Shown here: piece by piece, positions 26,561 to 35,036 of the stretch
Numbering within the stretch: the first letter of the stretch is position 1
Layout: every line of letters begins with the position of its first letter
NCBI RefSeq assembly: GCF_900102855.1
Contig: NZ_FMWD01000012.1
Span: 1-64,000, forward strand
Source of the DNA: Thiohalomonas denitrificans
GTDB taxonomy: Bacteria > Pseudomonadota > Gammaproteobacteria > Thiohalomonadales > Thiohalomonadaceae
Length of the DNA: 64,000 nucleotides
Reading direction: 5' to 3'
Notes under the pieces: model-generated
Databases searched by the model: none
Seen by the model: the letters and a program-made list of their open reading frames with translations, nothing else
Told to the model about the DNA's origin: nothing
Program-made: the position numbers and the translations under genes

Positions 26561-26716
26561 GTAGGATGGGGTGAGCCTGCGAACCCCATCAAGCGTTTGG
26601 TGTTGGATAGCCGGTGCTGACAGCAGGAATGCAGGATGGGGTGGGCCCCGCGAACCCCATCGAGGAGGCTGCGCATCCCGAGCAATGATGGGGTTCGCAG
26701 GCTCACCCCATCCTAC
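26561..26716. repeat. Cluster of three GATGGGGT-type repeats, two forming a perfect 30-bp inverted repeat
   Basis: Copy 1 (26561-26590) and copy 3 (26687-26716) are exact reverse complements over 30 bp (ends GTAGGATGGGGTGAGC ... CGAACCCCATC). Copy 2 (26631-26661) is a diverged direct copy. Each copy is itself partly palindromic (GATGGGGT ... ACCCCATC). A fourth exact copy lies at 63411. The pair spans 156 bp, about the size of the two other inverted-repeat elements in the window. Confidence 0.8.
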
Positions 26717-26811
26717 GGTTTTCGGGTGGATGCCAGCAGGTGCAACCGTTTCCCCCGGCTTTGTCGCAGATTTCACCCGCCACTTTGCGAGCCATCCACG
26801 CGGAGCCTGGT

Positions 26812-27735
26812 CTAGCGGATTGATTCCCGGGCGGGGTCGATGGTTGCCAGACCGCTCTCCAGGTCGGGGTAGCGCAAACGCACGCCCAGCTCCTCGATCA
26901 GGCGGTGGTTGTCGAGGCGCCGGGACTCGGTCAGATAGGAGAGCATCGCCTCACTGAGCCGGCCTTCGGCTTCGGCCATCGAGATTTCGGGAGGCGCCGG
27001 CAGGCCGAGCCTCGCCGCCACTGCCTTGAAGTAGCCGGTCATCGTGCCGGGATGGTCATCGCTCACGTTGTAGATGCGATCCGCTTGGCCGCATTCGGCA
27101 GCGGCCCGGCAAGCCGCGACCAGGTCCTCCACGTGGATACGACTGGTAGCGCCACACTCCGATTCCCGCAATACCGGCAAGCCCTTGCGAAGCCGCGCAA
27201 CCGGTAGCCGACCCGGGCCATAGATCCCGCCGACGCGCAGAATCACCACCGGAACCTGCTGCTGCCGACCCCAATCCCGCAACCGCTCCTCGGCATCGAG
27301 CCGGCGTCGTGCCCGATCGGTTTCGGGGCGAGGCTCGGCCGTCTCGTCCACCCAGGCGCCGGCACGATCGCCATAGACGCCGCTGGTGCTGATGTAGACC
27401 ACGCGCACCGGAGGGGCATGGGAGGCTGCTTCAAGGAAAACCGCCATGCGCGGGTCGCTGATGCCCTCCGCCGGTGGCGGGGCGAAGTAGTACACCAGTG
27501 CACCGGCGGTCGGAAGCCCCTCCAGCGTAGCGGGTCGATCCAGGTCACCGTACACCATTCGCACCTCTTCCGGAGTGCTGCCGGCTAGCTCCGGATGACG
27601 GGTCAAGCCCGTGACGATCGTGTCTGGATTGCGGTACTGTGCGGCCACGCGGCGTCCGATATCGCCGAAACCGATGATGAAGACTCTATCCAAAACAGCA
27701 CCCAAGTGTGGCAAACTAGTCCAATACCTGACCAT
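26812..27735 (-). CDS. NAD(P)-dependent epimerase/dehydratase-like SDR (YeeZ-like)
   Basis: This 307-residue extended-SDR protein has the nucleotide motif VFIIGFGDIGRRVA near the N-terminus. YISTSGVYGD supplies the active-site Ser and Tyr region, followed by VVILRVGGIYGPGRLP and DRIYNVSDDHPGTM. The layout matches the YeeZ-type single-domain epimerase-like proteins of gammaproteobacteria, whose substrate is unknown. The start is uncertain: conserved sequence begins about 16 codons in, so a TTG near 27690 is possible. It is divergent from the reductase gene at 27875. Confidence 0.8.
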   Translation of the reverse strand: MVRYWTSLPHLGAVLDRVFIIGFGDIGRRVAAQYRNPDTIVTGLTRHPELAGSTPEEVRMVYGDLDRPATLEGLPTAGALVYYFAPPPAEGISDPRMAVFLEAASHAPPVRVVYISTSGVYGDRAGAWVDETAEPRPETDRARRRLDAEERLRDWGRQQQVPVVILRVGGIYGPGRLPVARLRKGLPVLRESECGATSRIHVEDLVAACRAAAECGQADRIYNVSDDHPGTMTGYFKAVAARLGLPAPPEISMAEAEGRLSEAMLSYLTESRRLDNHRLIEELGVRLRYPDLESGLATIDPARESIR

Positions 27736-27874
27736 TTTAACCCGAATTGTTCAGCGTTGCCGGCGCCCCGTCCGGCGATAATAAGCCATTATCCTGCGTT
27801 GACGGCGGCTTTTGCGGTGAATTCATGAACGATTCGGGTTAGTTTTGCGGACTGAATGCGATAAAGGACCACCC

Positions 27875-28873
27875 ATGAGTAAAGTCGAAGTTCAACCGAG
27901 CGGCCATGCCTTCCATACCGAGGACGACGAGAGCATCCTCGATGCGGCGCTGCGCAGCGGTTATGCCTTTCCCTACGGTTGCCGCAACGGTGCCTGCGGG
28001 GCCTGCAAAGGCAAAGTGAGCCGGGGCGAAGTCCGGTACGATGATGAACCGATGGCCATTACCGATGAGGAGCAGGGGGAAGGCTATGCCCTGTTCTGTA
28101 TCGCCAAGCCGGAGGGAGACGTGACGGTGGAGGTGCATGAGGTTGCCGCCGCCGAAGAGATCCCGGTCAAGCAGTATCCGGCCAAGGTCAGCCGCATGGA
28201 GCGGATTGGTGAAGTCATGCGCCTGTGGCTGAAGCTTCCGGAAGAGAGCCGCATGCAATTCCTCGCCGGACAGTATGTGCAGTTCCTCATGGAGGATGGT
28301 CGCAAGCGCTCCTTCTCCCTCGCCAATGCGCCACACCAGGATGACCTGCTGGAGTTCCACATCCGCCATGTCGAGGGAGGCCGCTTCACCGAACGTGCCT
28401 TCTCCGAGATGAAGGAGGGCGACATCATCCGTATCGAGGGCCCGCACGGCAGCTTCTTCCTGCGCGAGGACTCCGACCGTCCGATTATCATGCTCGCCAC
28501 CGGCACCGGCTTCGGCCCGGTGAAGGGGATTATCGAGCACGCCCTGGCCGAGGGCTGCACCCGACCCATTTATCTGTACTGGGGCGCACGTTCCAGGGAT
28601 GAACTCTATCTCGACGAGTTGGCCAGGAGCTGGGATGCCGAATACGAGAATGTGCACTACCGGCCTGTGCTCTCCCGCCCCGGTGAGGACTGGGAAGGGC
28701 GCAAAGGCTATGTGCAGAATGTGGCCGCTGCCGAGTTCGATGACCTGAGCGGCTTCGAGATGTATGCCTGCGGCCATCCCGACATGGTCTACACGGCACG
28801 GGATGCCCTGGGGGCGAAGGGTCTGCCGGCCGATCACTGCTTCGGGGACGCCTTTGAGTGGGCCAAGGATTGA
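27875..28873 (+). CDS. Flavin/2Fe-2S NAD(P)H oxidoreductase (CDP-6-deoxy-delta-3,4-glucoseen reductase-like)
   Basis: A 332-residue electron-transfer protein with three domains. The N-terminal plant-type ferredoxin domain has the cluster motif YGCRNGACGACKGKV and a fourth Cys at ALFC. An FAD-binding barrel contains RKRSFSLAN, and a NAD(P)-binding domain has LATGTGFGPVKGII. The order Fe-S, FAD, NAD is that of the CDP-glucoseen reductase / phenol hydroxylase reductase group. Free-living members in gammaproteobacteria are general reductases with no sugar pathway, and none is seen here. The ATG at 27875 has AAAGGA upstream. Confidence 0.85.
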   Translation: MSKVEVQPSGHAFHTEDDESILDAALRSGYAFPYGCRNGACGACKGKVSRGEVRYDDEPMAITDEEQGEGYALFCIAKPEGDVTVEVHEVAAAEEIPVKQYPAKVSRMERIGEVMRLWLKLPEESRMQFLAGQYVQFLMEDGRKRSFSLANAPHQDDLLEFHIRHVEGGRFTERAFSEMKEGDIIRIEGPHGSFFLREDSDRPIIMLATGTGFGPVKGIIEHALAEGCTRPIYLYWGARSRDELYLDELARSWDAEYENVHYRPVLSRPGEDWEGRKGYVQNVAAAEFDDLSGFEMYACGHPDMVYTARDALGAKGLPADHCFGDAFEWAKD

Positions 28874-28912
28874 TCGATAGCGCCAATTCAAGCCTGCCCC
28901 GGTCTTCGGCGA

Positions 28913-28955
28913 TGTAGGTCGGGCTTTAGCCCGTCGGGCTGAAGGCCGACCTACA
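28913..28955. repeat. Palindromic REP-like hairpin
   Basis: Two 20-bp arms, TGTAGGTCGGGCTTTAGCCC and its near complement (two mismatches), are separated by 3 bp. It lies 40 bp after the reductase stop and before the convergent hemY end, so it probably protects 3' ends or terminates transcription. A half copy occurs at 26216. Confidence 0.75.
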
Positions 28956-29017
28956 GGCATCCGGCCCGGGCCGGTGCGTTTTTCCGGAAGGGGTGAGGCA
29001 GGGAAGGTGAGGGAAGA

Positions 29018-30259
29018 TCAGCCGGTCGTTTGCGTCGGGTTTGGAGTGGCAGGCAGGTTTCCCCTTTTGATGGAGGTGGCACAGATGCCGCCGGTGGCCT
29101 GTTCCAGCCCCTTTTGGAAACATTCCCCGGACTTTTGTTCATCTCCGAGTCGTGCCAGCAGATGCCCTAGTTCGCAATAGGTCTCTGCCCGGGGTTCGAC
29201 GCCGAGGCTCGCCTCCAGGTAAGCGCGCGCCTTGCCCCAAAGATCGGCGCGCACGGCAATACGACCGAGGCTGAGGAGCAGGTCGGGATGACGGTCGTGG
29301 CCCGCTAGCCAGGACTCGGCCGATGTGAGTTGCCGGCCGGGATCGTCGGACTGCACCAATCCATACAGTCGAACCAGCTCCGGGTTCCAGCTCTGGCGAA
29401 TGCTGTCGCGCAACAGCTTCTCCGCTTCCTGGTGTTCGCCGACTCGAAGCAGTCCCTCCACATAGAGCTGCAGCAGTTCGCCATTGCGTTGTCCGCGGGG
29501 CACGCGCTCCCAGCTCTCCCTCAGTGAAGGGGCGTTCTGGCCCGGCCGGCGCAGCAGTTCCGCAAGGGCCCGGCGCTCCAGCATTTCGGCCGCCTCCGGC
29601 TCCAGCACCTTCTGTCGGCGCAGTTCCGGAAGCAACTCCAGCAGGTCCTTCCAGCTTCCCAGCTGTTGGTAGAGGCGGCGCAGCAAATTCAGCACATAAC
29701 CATGCCTCGGTGCGATGGAACGCAAGTGCATGAGCGTTGCCAGGGCGTGTTCCGTCTGACCATGGGAGAGTTGGACTTCTGCCTGCGTCAGCCCTACCGC
29801 CAGTTCCGCTTCCGGCATGCTCTGGTGGGCCTGCGACAAGTAGTTGTCGCGCCGTTCATCGGCCCCCTGCTTCTGTGCCGCGCGGGCCGCCCCCAAGTAG
29901 TTGATCAACGGGATTTCGCTATCGGCGACATTGCGAATCAGAAACTGCTCTGCACGCTTCCAATTGCCTTCGGCAAGCGCCAGCAGACCGTCCTGGGTAC
30001 TGCGCCGGGCCTTCCGTGCGCGCTGCTGCTGCCGCCAATGGGCCATGCGCCCCGGTACATGCCAACTGCCGACCAGTAGCCGAATCAGGAAATAGAGTGC
30101 GATGAAGGCCAGGATGGTGGCGACCAGCAGCAGGCTGAGACTCGATTCCACCGTCCACTCGCCCCAGGAGAACAGGGCGTAGCCGGGGTCCTCCTGGACC
30201 ACCAGCGCCAGTCCCACTACTCCCCCCAGAACCAGCAGTGCGATCAGGAGGAACTTCAT
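29018..30259 (-). CDS. hemY: HemY-like TPR protein of the hem operon
   Basis: This 413-residue inner-membrane protein has two N-terminal hydrophobic segments (IALLVLGGVVGLALVVQ; LLVATILAFIALYFLIRLL) and a TPR-rich cytoplasmic part. LALAEGNWKRAEQFLIRN, a MPEAELAVGLTQAEVQLSHGQTEHAL repeat and AYLEASLGVEPRAETYCELGHLLARLGD fit the HemY_N plus TPR family. Despite its name it is not the oxygen-dependent protoporphyrinogen oxidase of Bacillus; it is thought to organise haem synthesis. The start overlaps the hemX stop by 4 bp. Last gene of hemCDXY. Confidence 0.9.
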   Translation of the reverse strand: MKFLLIALLVLGGVVGLALVVQEDPGYALFSWGEWTVESSLSLLLVATILAFIALYFLIRLLVGSWHVPGRMAHWRQQQRARKARRSTQDGLLALAEGNWKRAEQFLIRNVADSEIPLINYLGAARAAQKQGADERRDNYLSQAHQSMPEAELAVGLTQAEVQLSHGQTEHALATLMHLRSIAPRHGYVLNLLRRLYQQLGSWKDLLELLPELRRQKVLEPEAAEMLERRALAELLRRPGQNAPSLRESWERVPRGQRNGELLQLYVEGLLRVGEHQEAEKLLRDSIRQSWNPELVRLYGLVQSDDPGRQLTSAESWLAGHDRHPDLLLSLGRIAVRADLWGKARAYLEASLGVEPRAETYCELGHLLARLGDEQKSGECFQKGLEQATGGICATSIKRGNLPATPNPTQTTG

Positions 30260-31524
30260 GGTGTCGCCTCCGGCTGCTCACCGGACAGGGACTCCCCGGT
30301 GGTCGGCTCCTGTTCGGAAGCGGTCTGCCGATCCTCCTCGCCCAGTTGCCTCCGCACTCGCTGCAGCATCCGTAGCGATTCGCTGATGTCCGGCAGTTCG
30401 GGACGGACCTTGACGCCTTGCATTTCCTTTACGGTCTCCAGCGCCCCTCGGGTGGCGGCGGCCTCTTCGAGGAAATAGCGGTTGAGCCACTGTTCCACCT
30501 CAGCCAGGCTCGACGTGTAGATCTGGGGATTACCCTCGAGCAGTGCTAGGCGGGCGGTCTCCAGTTTCAGTCGCAGGTTCTGATGCAGAAAATAGCGCTC
30601 TTCCGGCGCCAGCAGAGGCGTAGGGCCATTGGTTTCCTCACCGTGCCTGCGAATGCTCACCAGCGAGCGGATATCCTCCCATACGGCCCCCAGGAACTCT
30701 TTCCAGTTGGAGACATTCTCGGGTGCCCGGGGTGCTTCTGCCTGTCCTGGTGCGTCCCCCTGTTGCGCCTTGTAGGCGCCCGCTACCGGCAGGGCGTCCA
30801 CCGTGTCGATGAGCCCCGTCAGCCGTAGTGCCGCATGCTCCCGATCGACACCACCGGTGTTGCGCAGTGCCTGCAGCTCTTTGGAGATTGCTTCGCGTAC
30901 CGGCAGGAAAGCGGGATCGCCGACAGCGACCAGGCGTTGGTCAGCCTCCCTGAGAGCCACCTCTGCACCTTGCACATCACGCGCCAGACGCACTCGGTGG
31001 TTGGCTATGCGTAGCAGGTGTTCGACTTCGGAGAGGGCCCAGCCGGTGCGGTCCTGGCCGAGACGGGAGCGTATTTCGATAATGGCCTGCTGGAGCTCGC
31101 GGGTGCGGGCTTCGAGCCGCCGGTCGCCCTCGTTGGAGGCCTGGCTGATCTCTTCGGATTGCCGACTGATGCGACGATCGACGCTCACCTGCAGTTCCGT
31201 GATGCTCGCCTGTAGTTCGCTCTCGGTCGCCGCTATCCGAGCGGTGGTACTTTGCTGTTGCTGCCAGACGTACCAGCCTCCCGCGCCGGCAGCTGCGGCC
31301 GCCAGCAGCGCCAGGAGTGCCAGCAAAAGGGTACCGCCTCCGCCCCTGGGCGTTTTCGGTTCATCAGGAGAAGGGTTTGCCTCCTGGCGGGTGCCGCGAC
31401 GGCCTGCCTTTGGCGCCGATTTGGCGGGCGTTTGCGTCTCTTTCGGGGTACCGGGCCGTTTGCGGTCGTTGCGCTTCGTTGGCGTCTTCTGTTCGGTTTT
31501 GTCCAGCCCGCTCTTTTCACTCAT
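30256..31524 (-). CDS. hemX: HemX-like membrane protein of the hem operon
   Basis: A 422-residue protein with a charged, Lys/Pro-rich cytoplasmic N-terminus. One transmembrane helix follows (LLALLALLAAAAAGAGGWYVW, shown only partly conserved in relatives), then a long periplasmic coiled coil and helical domain (LSEVEHLLRIANHRVRLARD; LAPEERYFLHQNLRLKLETARLALLEGNPQIY). This matches HemX as found downstream of hemD in gammaproteobacteria. Often annotated as uroporphyrinogen-III methyltransferase, it has no methyltransferase fold. Role not established; probably structural for haem synthesis. Confidence 0.9.
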   Translation of the reverse strand: MSEKSGLDKTEQKTPTKRNDRKRPGTPKETQTPAKSAPKAGRRGTRQEANPSPDEPKTPRGGGGTLLLALLALLAAAAAGAGGWYVWQQQQSTTARIAATESELQASITELQVSVDRRISRQSEEISQASNEGDRRLEARTRELQQAIIEIRSRLGQDRTGWALSEVEHLLRIANHRVRLARDVQGAEVALREADQRLVAVGDPAFLPVREAISKELQALRNTGGVDREHAALRLTGLIDTVDALPVAGAYKAQQGDAPGQAEAPRAPENVSNWKEFLGAVWEDIRSLVSIRRHGEETNGPTPLLAPEERYFLHQNLRLKLETARLALLEGNPQIYTSSLAEVEQWLNRYFLEEAAATRGALETVKEMQGVKVRPELPDISESLRMLQRVRRQLGEEDRQTASEQEPTTGESLSGEQPEATP

Positions 31525-31530
31525 CGGGTC

Positions 31531-32295
31531 TCAATCCTGCAGTTTGGTTTGCGCCCAGGCAGCGATGGCAGCCACCAGGGCCTCGTCACCCGGTTCCCGG
31601 GCCACCATGACCGGGCCGTGGAAACCGGAAGTACGCGCCTTCTCGGCAATGCGCGGATGAAAGACGGCCAGCGCCAGGGCGTGCAGTGCTGTAACCCGTT
31701 CCGCCCCCACCAGCCGCTCCAGATTGGCCAGCGCCTCGAAACTGGTGGCGGTCACCACATCGGCGGCGGTGGGATCAATGCCCGGCACCGGCTTCGGTAT
31801 CGAGCGCCGATAGACCTCGGCGTACTCCACCTCCGCACCACGCTTGCGAAGCCCTTCGGCGAGTTGTTCGCGTCCCTGTTCACCCCTGATGATCAATACC
31901 CTGCAACCGCTCAGGTCGTTCAGCTGCGGCATCGCGAGCAGGGATTCGCTGTCGCCACCCTCCGCGACCAGGTCCGCTGCCCGGCCAAGTCGTTCCAGTT
32001 GCGCCGCGGTGCCCTTGCCGACGGTGGCCAGGGTGGGCCCTTGCGGAAGGCGTCCTTGCAGCAGCTCGACGGCAAAGGTGGCCGCGTTGGCGCTGATAAA
32101 AACAACCATGTCGTAGGTCGAAACCCGGGCCAGGATCTGCCGGACCCGCTCCGGATCACGGGGAGCGGTAATCGCCAGGGTCGGATAGGCGATCGGCTCT
32201 CCCCCGGCTGCCGCGATCAGACCGCAAAGGTTCTCTGCCTGATGGGCCGGGCGCGTTACCAGCACCCGCAATCCCTGCAGTTCACCCCTCTGCAT
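31531..32295 (-). CDS. hemD: Uroporphyrinogen-III synthase
   Basis: A protein of about 254 residues with the two-lobed HemD fold. It starts [22 protein letters not shown] and contains [47 protein letters not shown] and [16 protein letters not shown]. The enzyme closes and inverts ring D of hydroxymethylbilane to give uroporphyrinogen III. The start at 32295 is chosen because the conserved region begins at MQRGELQG; a longer frame upstream lies over hemC coding sequence. It overlaps hemC by 14 bp, typical of this operon. Sequence conservation is low in this family but context is decisive. Confidence 0.9.
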   Translation of the reverse strand: MQRGELQGLRVLVTRPAHQAENLCGLIAAAGGEPIAYPTLAITAPRDPERVRQILARVSTYDMVVFISANAATFAVELLQGRLPQGPTLATVGKGTAAQLERLGRAADLVAEGGDSESLLAMPQLNDLSGCRVLIIRGEQGREQLAEGLRKRGAEVEYAEVYRRSIPKPVPGIDPTAADVVTATSFEALANLERLVGAERVTALHALALAVFHPRIAEKARTSGFHGPVMVAREPGDEALVAAIAAWAQTKLQD

Positions 32296-33217
32296 AGACC
32301 TCTTGGAGGATTTCACCGGCGCCGCGGGAGAGCAGGTCTTCGGCGAGCACCCTGCCCAGCTCCTCGGCATCCTCCGGGCGGCCGCTGATATTGCCCCGCA
32401 CCACTTCGGTACCGTCGGGACGCGCGACCAGTCCACGCAGCACGATAACGCCGTGCTCCAGCTCGGCGTAGCCCGCCAGCGGGACCTGGCAGCCGCCCTC
32501 CAGCCGACGGCTCATGGCTCGCTCGGCCGATACCCGGATATGGGTCTCCCGGTGATCGAGCACCGCGATCAGCTCGTTCACTGCAGGATCATCGCTCCGG
32601 CACTCGATGCCCACCGCCCCCTGGCCGACCGCCGGCAAACTGACGCTGGTATCCAGAATCTGGGTGATGCGGTCTTCGAACCGGAGGCGTTTCAGGCCGG
32701 CAGCGGCCAGGACAATGGCGTCGTAATCACCGTTGTCCAGTTTGGCGAGGCGGGTATTGACGTTGCCGCGCAGGAATTTCACCTGCAGATCCGGGCGCAA
32801 GGCCATGATCTGGGACTGTCGGCGCAGGCTCGATGTGCCCACTACGGCGCCTTCGGGCAGCGCCTCGAAACTGTCATGATGGTTGGAGACGAAGGCATCG
32901 CGGGGATCCTCCCGGATGCAGACGACCGGTACGTGAAGTCCCTCGGGGATTTCCTCCTCCACCGGTACATCCTTCATCGAATGCACGGCGATGTCGGCAT
33001 CGCCGCGCAGGATGCCATCCTCCAGCTCCTTGATGAACAGCCCCTTGCCCCCCACCTTGGCGAGCGGTACATCGAGGATTTTGTCGCCTTTGGACTCCAT
33101 GGCGACCAGTTCCACCTCGAGACCCGAGTGGGCATGCTTGAGGGCACTGGCGACGAATTCCGCCTGCCACAGGGCAAGCTGACTTTTACGGGTTGCGATA
33201 CGAATCGTTCTGGACAT
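32282..33217 (-). CDS. hemC: Porphobilinogen deaminase (hydroxymethylbilane synthase)
   Basis: This 311-residue cytosolic enzyme polymerises four porphobilinogens. Characteristic stretches are [19 protein letters not shown] at the N-terminus, [17 protein letters not shown] with the catalytic Asp, and [36 protein letters not shown]. The Cys that carries the dipyrromethane cofactor is in [11 protein letters not shown] near residue 235. Length equals that of E. coli HemC (about 313). First gene of hemCDXY on the minus strand; about 250 bp of upstream sequence before the divergent thioredoxin-like gene would hold its promoter. Confidence 0.97.
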   Translation of the reverse strand: MSRTIRIATRKSQLALWQAEFVASALKHAHSGLEVELVAMESKGDKILDVPLAKVGGKGLFIKELEDGILRGDADIAVHSMKDVPVEEEIPEGLHVPVVCIREDPRDAFVSNHHDSFEALPEGAVVGTSSLRRQSQIMALRPDLQVKFLRGNVNTRLAKLDNGDYDAIVLAAAGLKRLRFEDRITQILDTSVSLPAVGQGAVGIECRSDDPAVNELIAVLDHRETHIRVSAERAMSRRLEGGCQVPLAGYAELEHGVIVLRGLVARPDGTEVVRGNISGRPEDAEELGRVLAEDLLSRGAGEILQEVYAEG

Positions 33218-33473
33218 TAGGCTTCGTGGCTATTTATGGCGGCACAGGGCCGCGAAAAATGGTATCGCCCAATCATACACGCTCCCGGCCTGAGGGAGCT
33301 AACGCCCGATCCCGTGCGGGACAGGCGCATGGCCACACCCGTGTGGAGCACACAAGGATGTCTCCACGGCGAGCTGGGTTCAAGGACTTGCTTCAAACTA
33401 TCCTGAAAACGTGGTTGCCCGGTTGATGTCTGGCCGTCTATCCTAGATTCGTGAAGTACTCTGGAGACGGGGC

Positions 33474-33995
33474 ATGAAACGGCTGCTGCCGAGGGCACTG
33501 CTGCTTACCATTCTGCTGGCTGCGACACCAATCGTTGCCGGAGTCACCGTGCCGATCACCGGCGATCTGCAGGCCGATGGGAAACTGGCACAGCAGCGCA
33601 ATGTTCCGCTGCTGATGATGTTCTATGCGGAGCACTGTTATTACTGCACGCGAGTCGAGGAGGATTTCCTCGAACCGATGCTGATCAGTGGCGATTACAC
33701 CGATAAGGTGATCATCCGCCGCGTCGATCTGGAGAATCCACGCCGCATCATCGATTTCGACGGTGCTGCCGTTTCCGTCTCGGAATTTGCTGCGCGATAT
33801 CAGGTGCGGGTAACGCCGACCCTGGTCTACGTAGACAGCGGTGGGCGTCCGCTGACGGAAAACATGGTCGGCCTCACCACCCCCGATTTTTACGGTGACT
33901 ATATCGATCGCCGTATCGACACCGCGCTTGACCAGCTCCGGGAGAAAACCGTTCGCGCGGCCGCCACCGAGCTTCCTGGCAAGAACCTGGACTGA
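33474..33995 (+). CDS. Secreted thioredoxin-fold protein with CYYC motif
   Basis: A 173-residue protein with a signal peptide (LLLTILLAATPIVAG). The thioredoxin-like motif FYAEHCYYCTRVEEDFL has cysteines at about residues 55 and 58, and the cis-proline segment VRVTPTLVYVDSGGRPL follows. A C-terminal helical region ends it. It resembles the thioredoxin_7/SoxW group that reduces or oxidises periplasmic disulfides, for example in c-type cytochrome or sulfur metabolism. The window encodes many c-type haem sites, but no direct link is shown. Confidence 0.8.
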   Translation: MKRLLPRALLLTILLAATPIVAGVTVPITGDLQADGKLAQQRNVPLLMMFYAEHCYYCTRVEEDFLEPMLISGDYTDKVIIRRVDLENPRRIIDFDGAAVSVSEFAARYQVRVTPTLVYVDSGGRPLTENMVGLTTPDFYGDYIDRRIDTALDQLREKTVRAAATELPGKNLD

Positions 33996-34108
33996 GTCCC
34001 CCCCGTCTGCGCGCCGGGCTCGTCCATCACCCGGCCGGTTTAGCACAAACTCTTTATGTGACTTCTCGTTAGATGCGCTAAGTCACTGCCTCTGGAAGTT
34101 TTTCCCGG

Positions 34109-34143
34109 TTGTCCACAAAAGCTGTGGATAACTTTGTGGATGG
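34109..34143. promoter_or_regulatory. DnaA-box-like cluster in a convergent intergenic region
   Basis: Within 35 bp there are three 9-mers resembling the DnaA box TTATCCACA. TGTGGATAA at 34123-34131 (minus) is perfect. TTGTCCACA at 34109-34117 (plus) has one change, and TGTGGATGG at 34135-34143 (minus) has two. They lie in a 333-bp gap between two gene ends, where no promoter is expected. The rest of the gap has no gene that I can see. A full oriC would need more boxes and an AT-rich unwinding region. Confidence 0.5.
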
Positions 34144-34328
34144 TTTGAGGACAGGTGCTCCGGTACCGCACCCCCGTGCGCTTCGTTCTGGATCGCGCAA
34201 TTTTTAACCATTCAGGATGGGCTTTTAAATCAATCACTTACTGGTTCCTGTGTAGGGTTCCCGCCTAACCGAAAGGGCTTGACTTTACTCATCACATTCG
34301 CTCAAGAGGGTGTGAATAAGCAGGGGAA

Positions 34329-35036
34329 TCAAACCGATGCGGCCTCCAGCAGCGCCTTCACATCACTGACGTGCCGCCGGCTGATCTCGGGCCGTTCGGC
34401 AGTACCCTCCAGAATCGCACGGTAACTGCCGCCAACCCGTTCCATGCCCAGCAGCCGCTCGCGTACCACCAGTGCATTACGGTGGATGCGAACCAGGTCC
34501 TCACCGAACTGCTGCGCAAGGACTTTCAAGGACTGCTCCAGTAAAGCCTCACCGCCCTCGTAGTAAACGGTCACATACTTGTTGTCGGCCTGAAAATAGA
34601 AGACGGCCTCGAACGGCAGCAGGCGTACGCCCCCCCTTTGGTGGAGGCGCAGGGAGTCGGGTCTTCCCGCTCCGCTTGGCAGACGCTCGACCACCCGCGC
34701 CAGGGCCCGTTCCAGGCGTTCGCGCCGGACGGGTTTCAGAAGATAGTCCACCGCCTCCAGATCGAAGGCCTCCAGGGCGTGCTGTTCAAAGGCGGTGGTG
34801 AATATCACCGCCGGTGAGGGATCGAGACCTGCCAAGTGGTGTGCGGCCTCCAGTCCATCCACACCCGGCATGCGCACGTCGAGCAGCACCACGTCCGGTC
34901 TGCCCTCGGTCACCTCCTTGAGGGCGGACTCGCCATCGGCGGCTTCGCCGATGATTTCCGCATCGAGTCCCTCCAGCATCCGCCGCAAGCGGGAGCGCGC
35001 GGGGGCCTCGTCATCCACAATCAATACCTTTATCAC
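34329..35036 (-). CDS. algR: LytTR-type response regulator AlgR
   Basis: A 235-residue two-component regulator. The receiver domain has the acidic pair in VDDEAPARSRLRR and the phospho-acceptor D53 in VLLDVRMPGVDGLEA, with FTTAFEQHALEAFDLEAVDYLLKPV at the end of the domain. The C-terminal LytTR DNA-binding domain includes LLPFEAVFYFQADNKYVTVYY and LVRIHRNALVVRERLLGMERV. In Pseudomonas AlgR controls alginate, twitching and virulence genes. Here it is encoded with its sensor (overlap 4 bp) and next to argH and hemC, the same neighbourhood as in Pseudomonas. Confidence 0.92.
   Translation of the reverse strand: MIKVLIVDDEAPARSRLRRMLEGLDAEIIGEAADGESALKEVTEGRPDVVLLDVRMPGVDGLEAAHHLAGLDPSPAVIFTTAFEQHALEAFDLEAVDYLLKPVRRERLERALARVVERLPSGAGRPDSLRLHQRGGVRLLPFEAVFYFQADNKYVTVYYEGGEALLEQSLKVLAQQFGEDLVRIHRNALVVRERLLGMERVGGSYRAILEGTAERPEISRRHVSDVKALLEAASV

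Noticed and set aside
32296-32436. N-terminal extension of HemD
   Set aside because: It lies over hemC codons and is Ser/Arg/Ala-rich; conserved HemD sequence starts just after 32295.
34109-34143. Replication origin
   Set aside because: Only three boxes, two imperfect, and no AT-rich unwinding region; dnaA and dnaN are not nearby.
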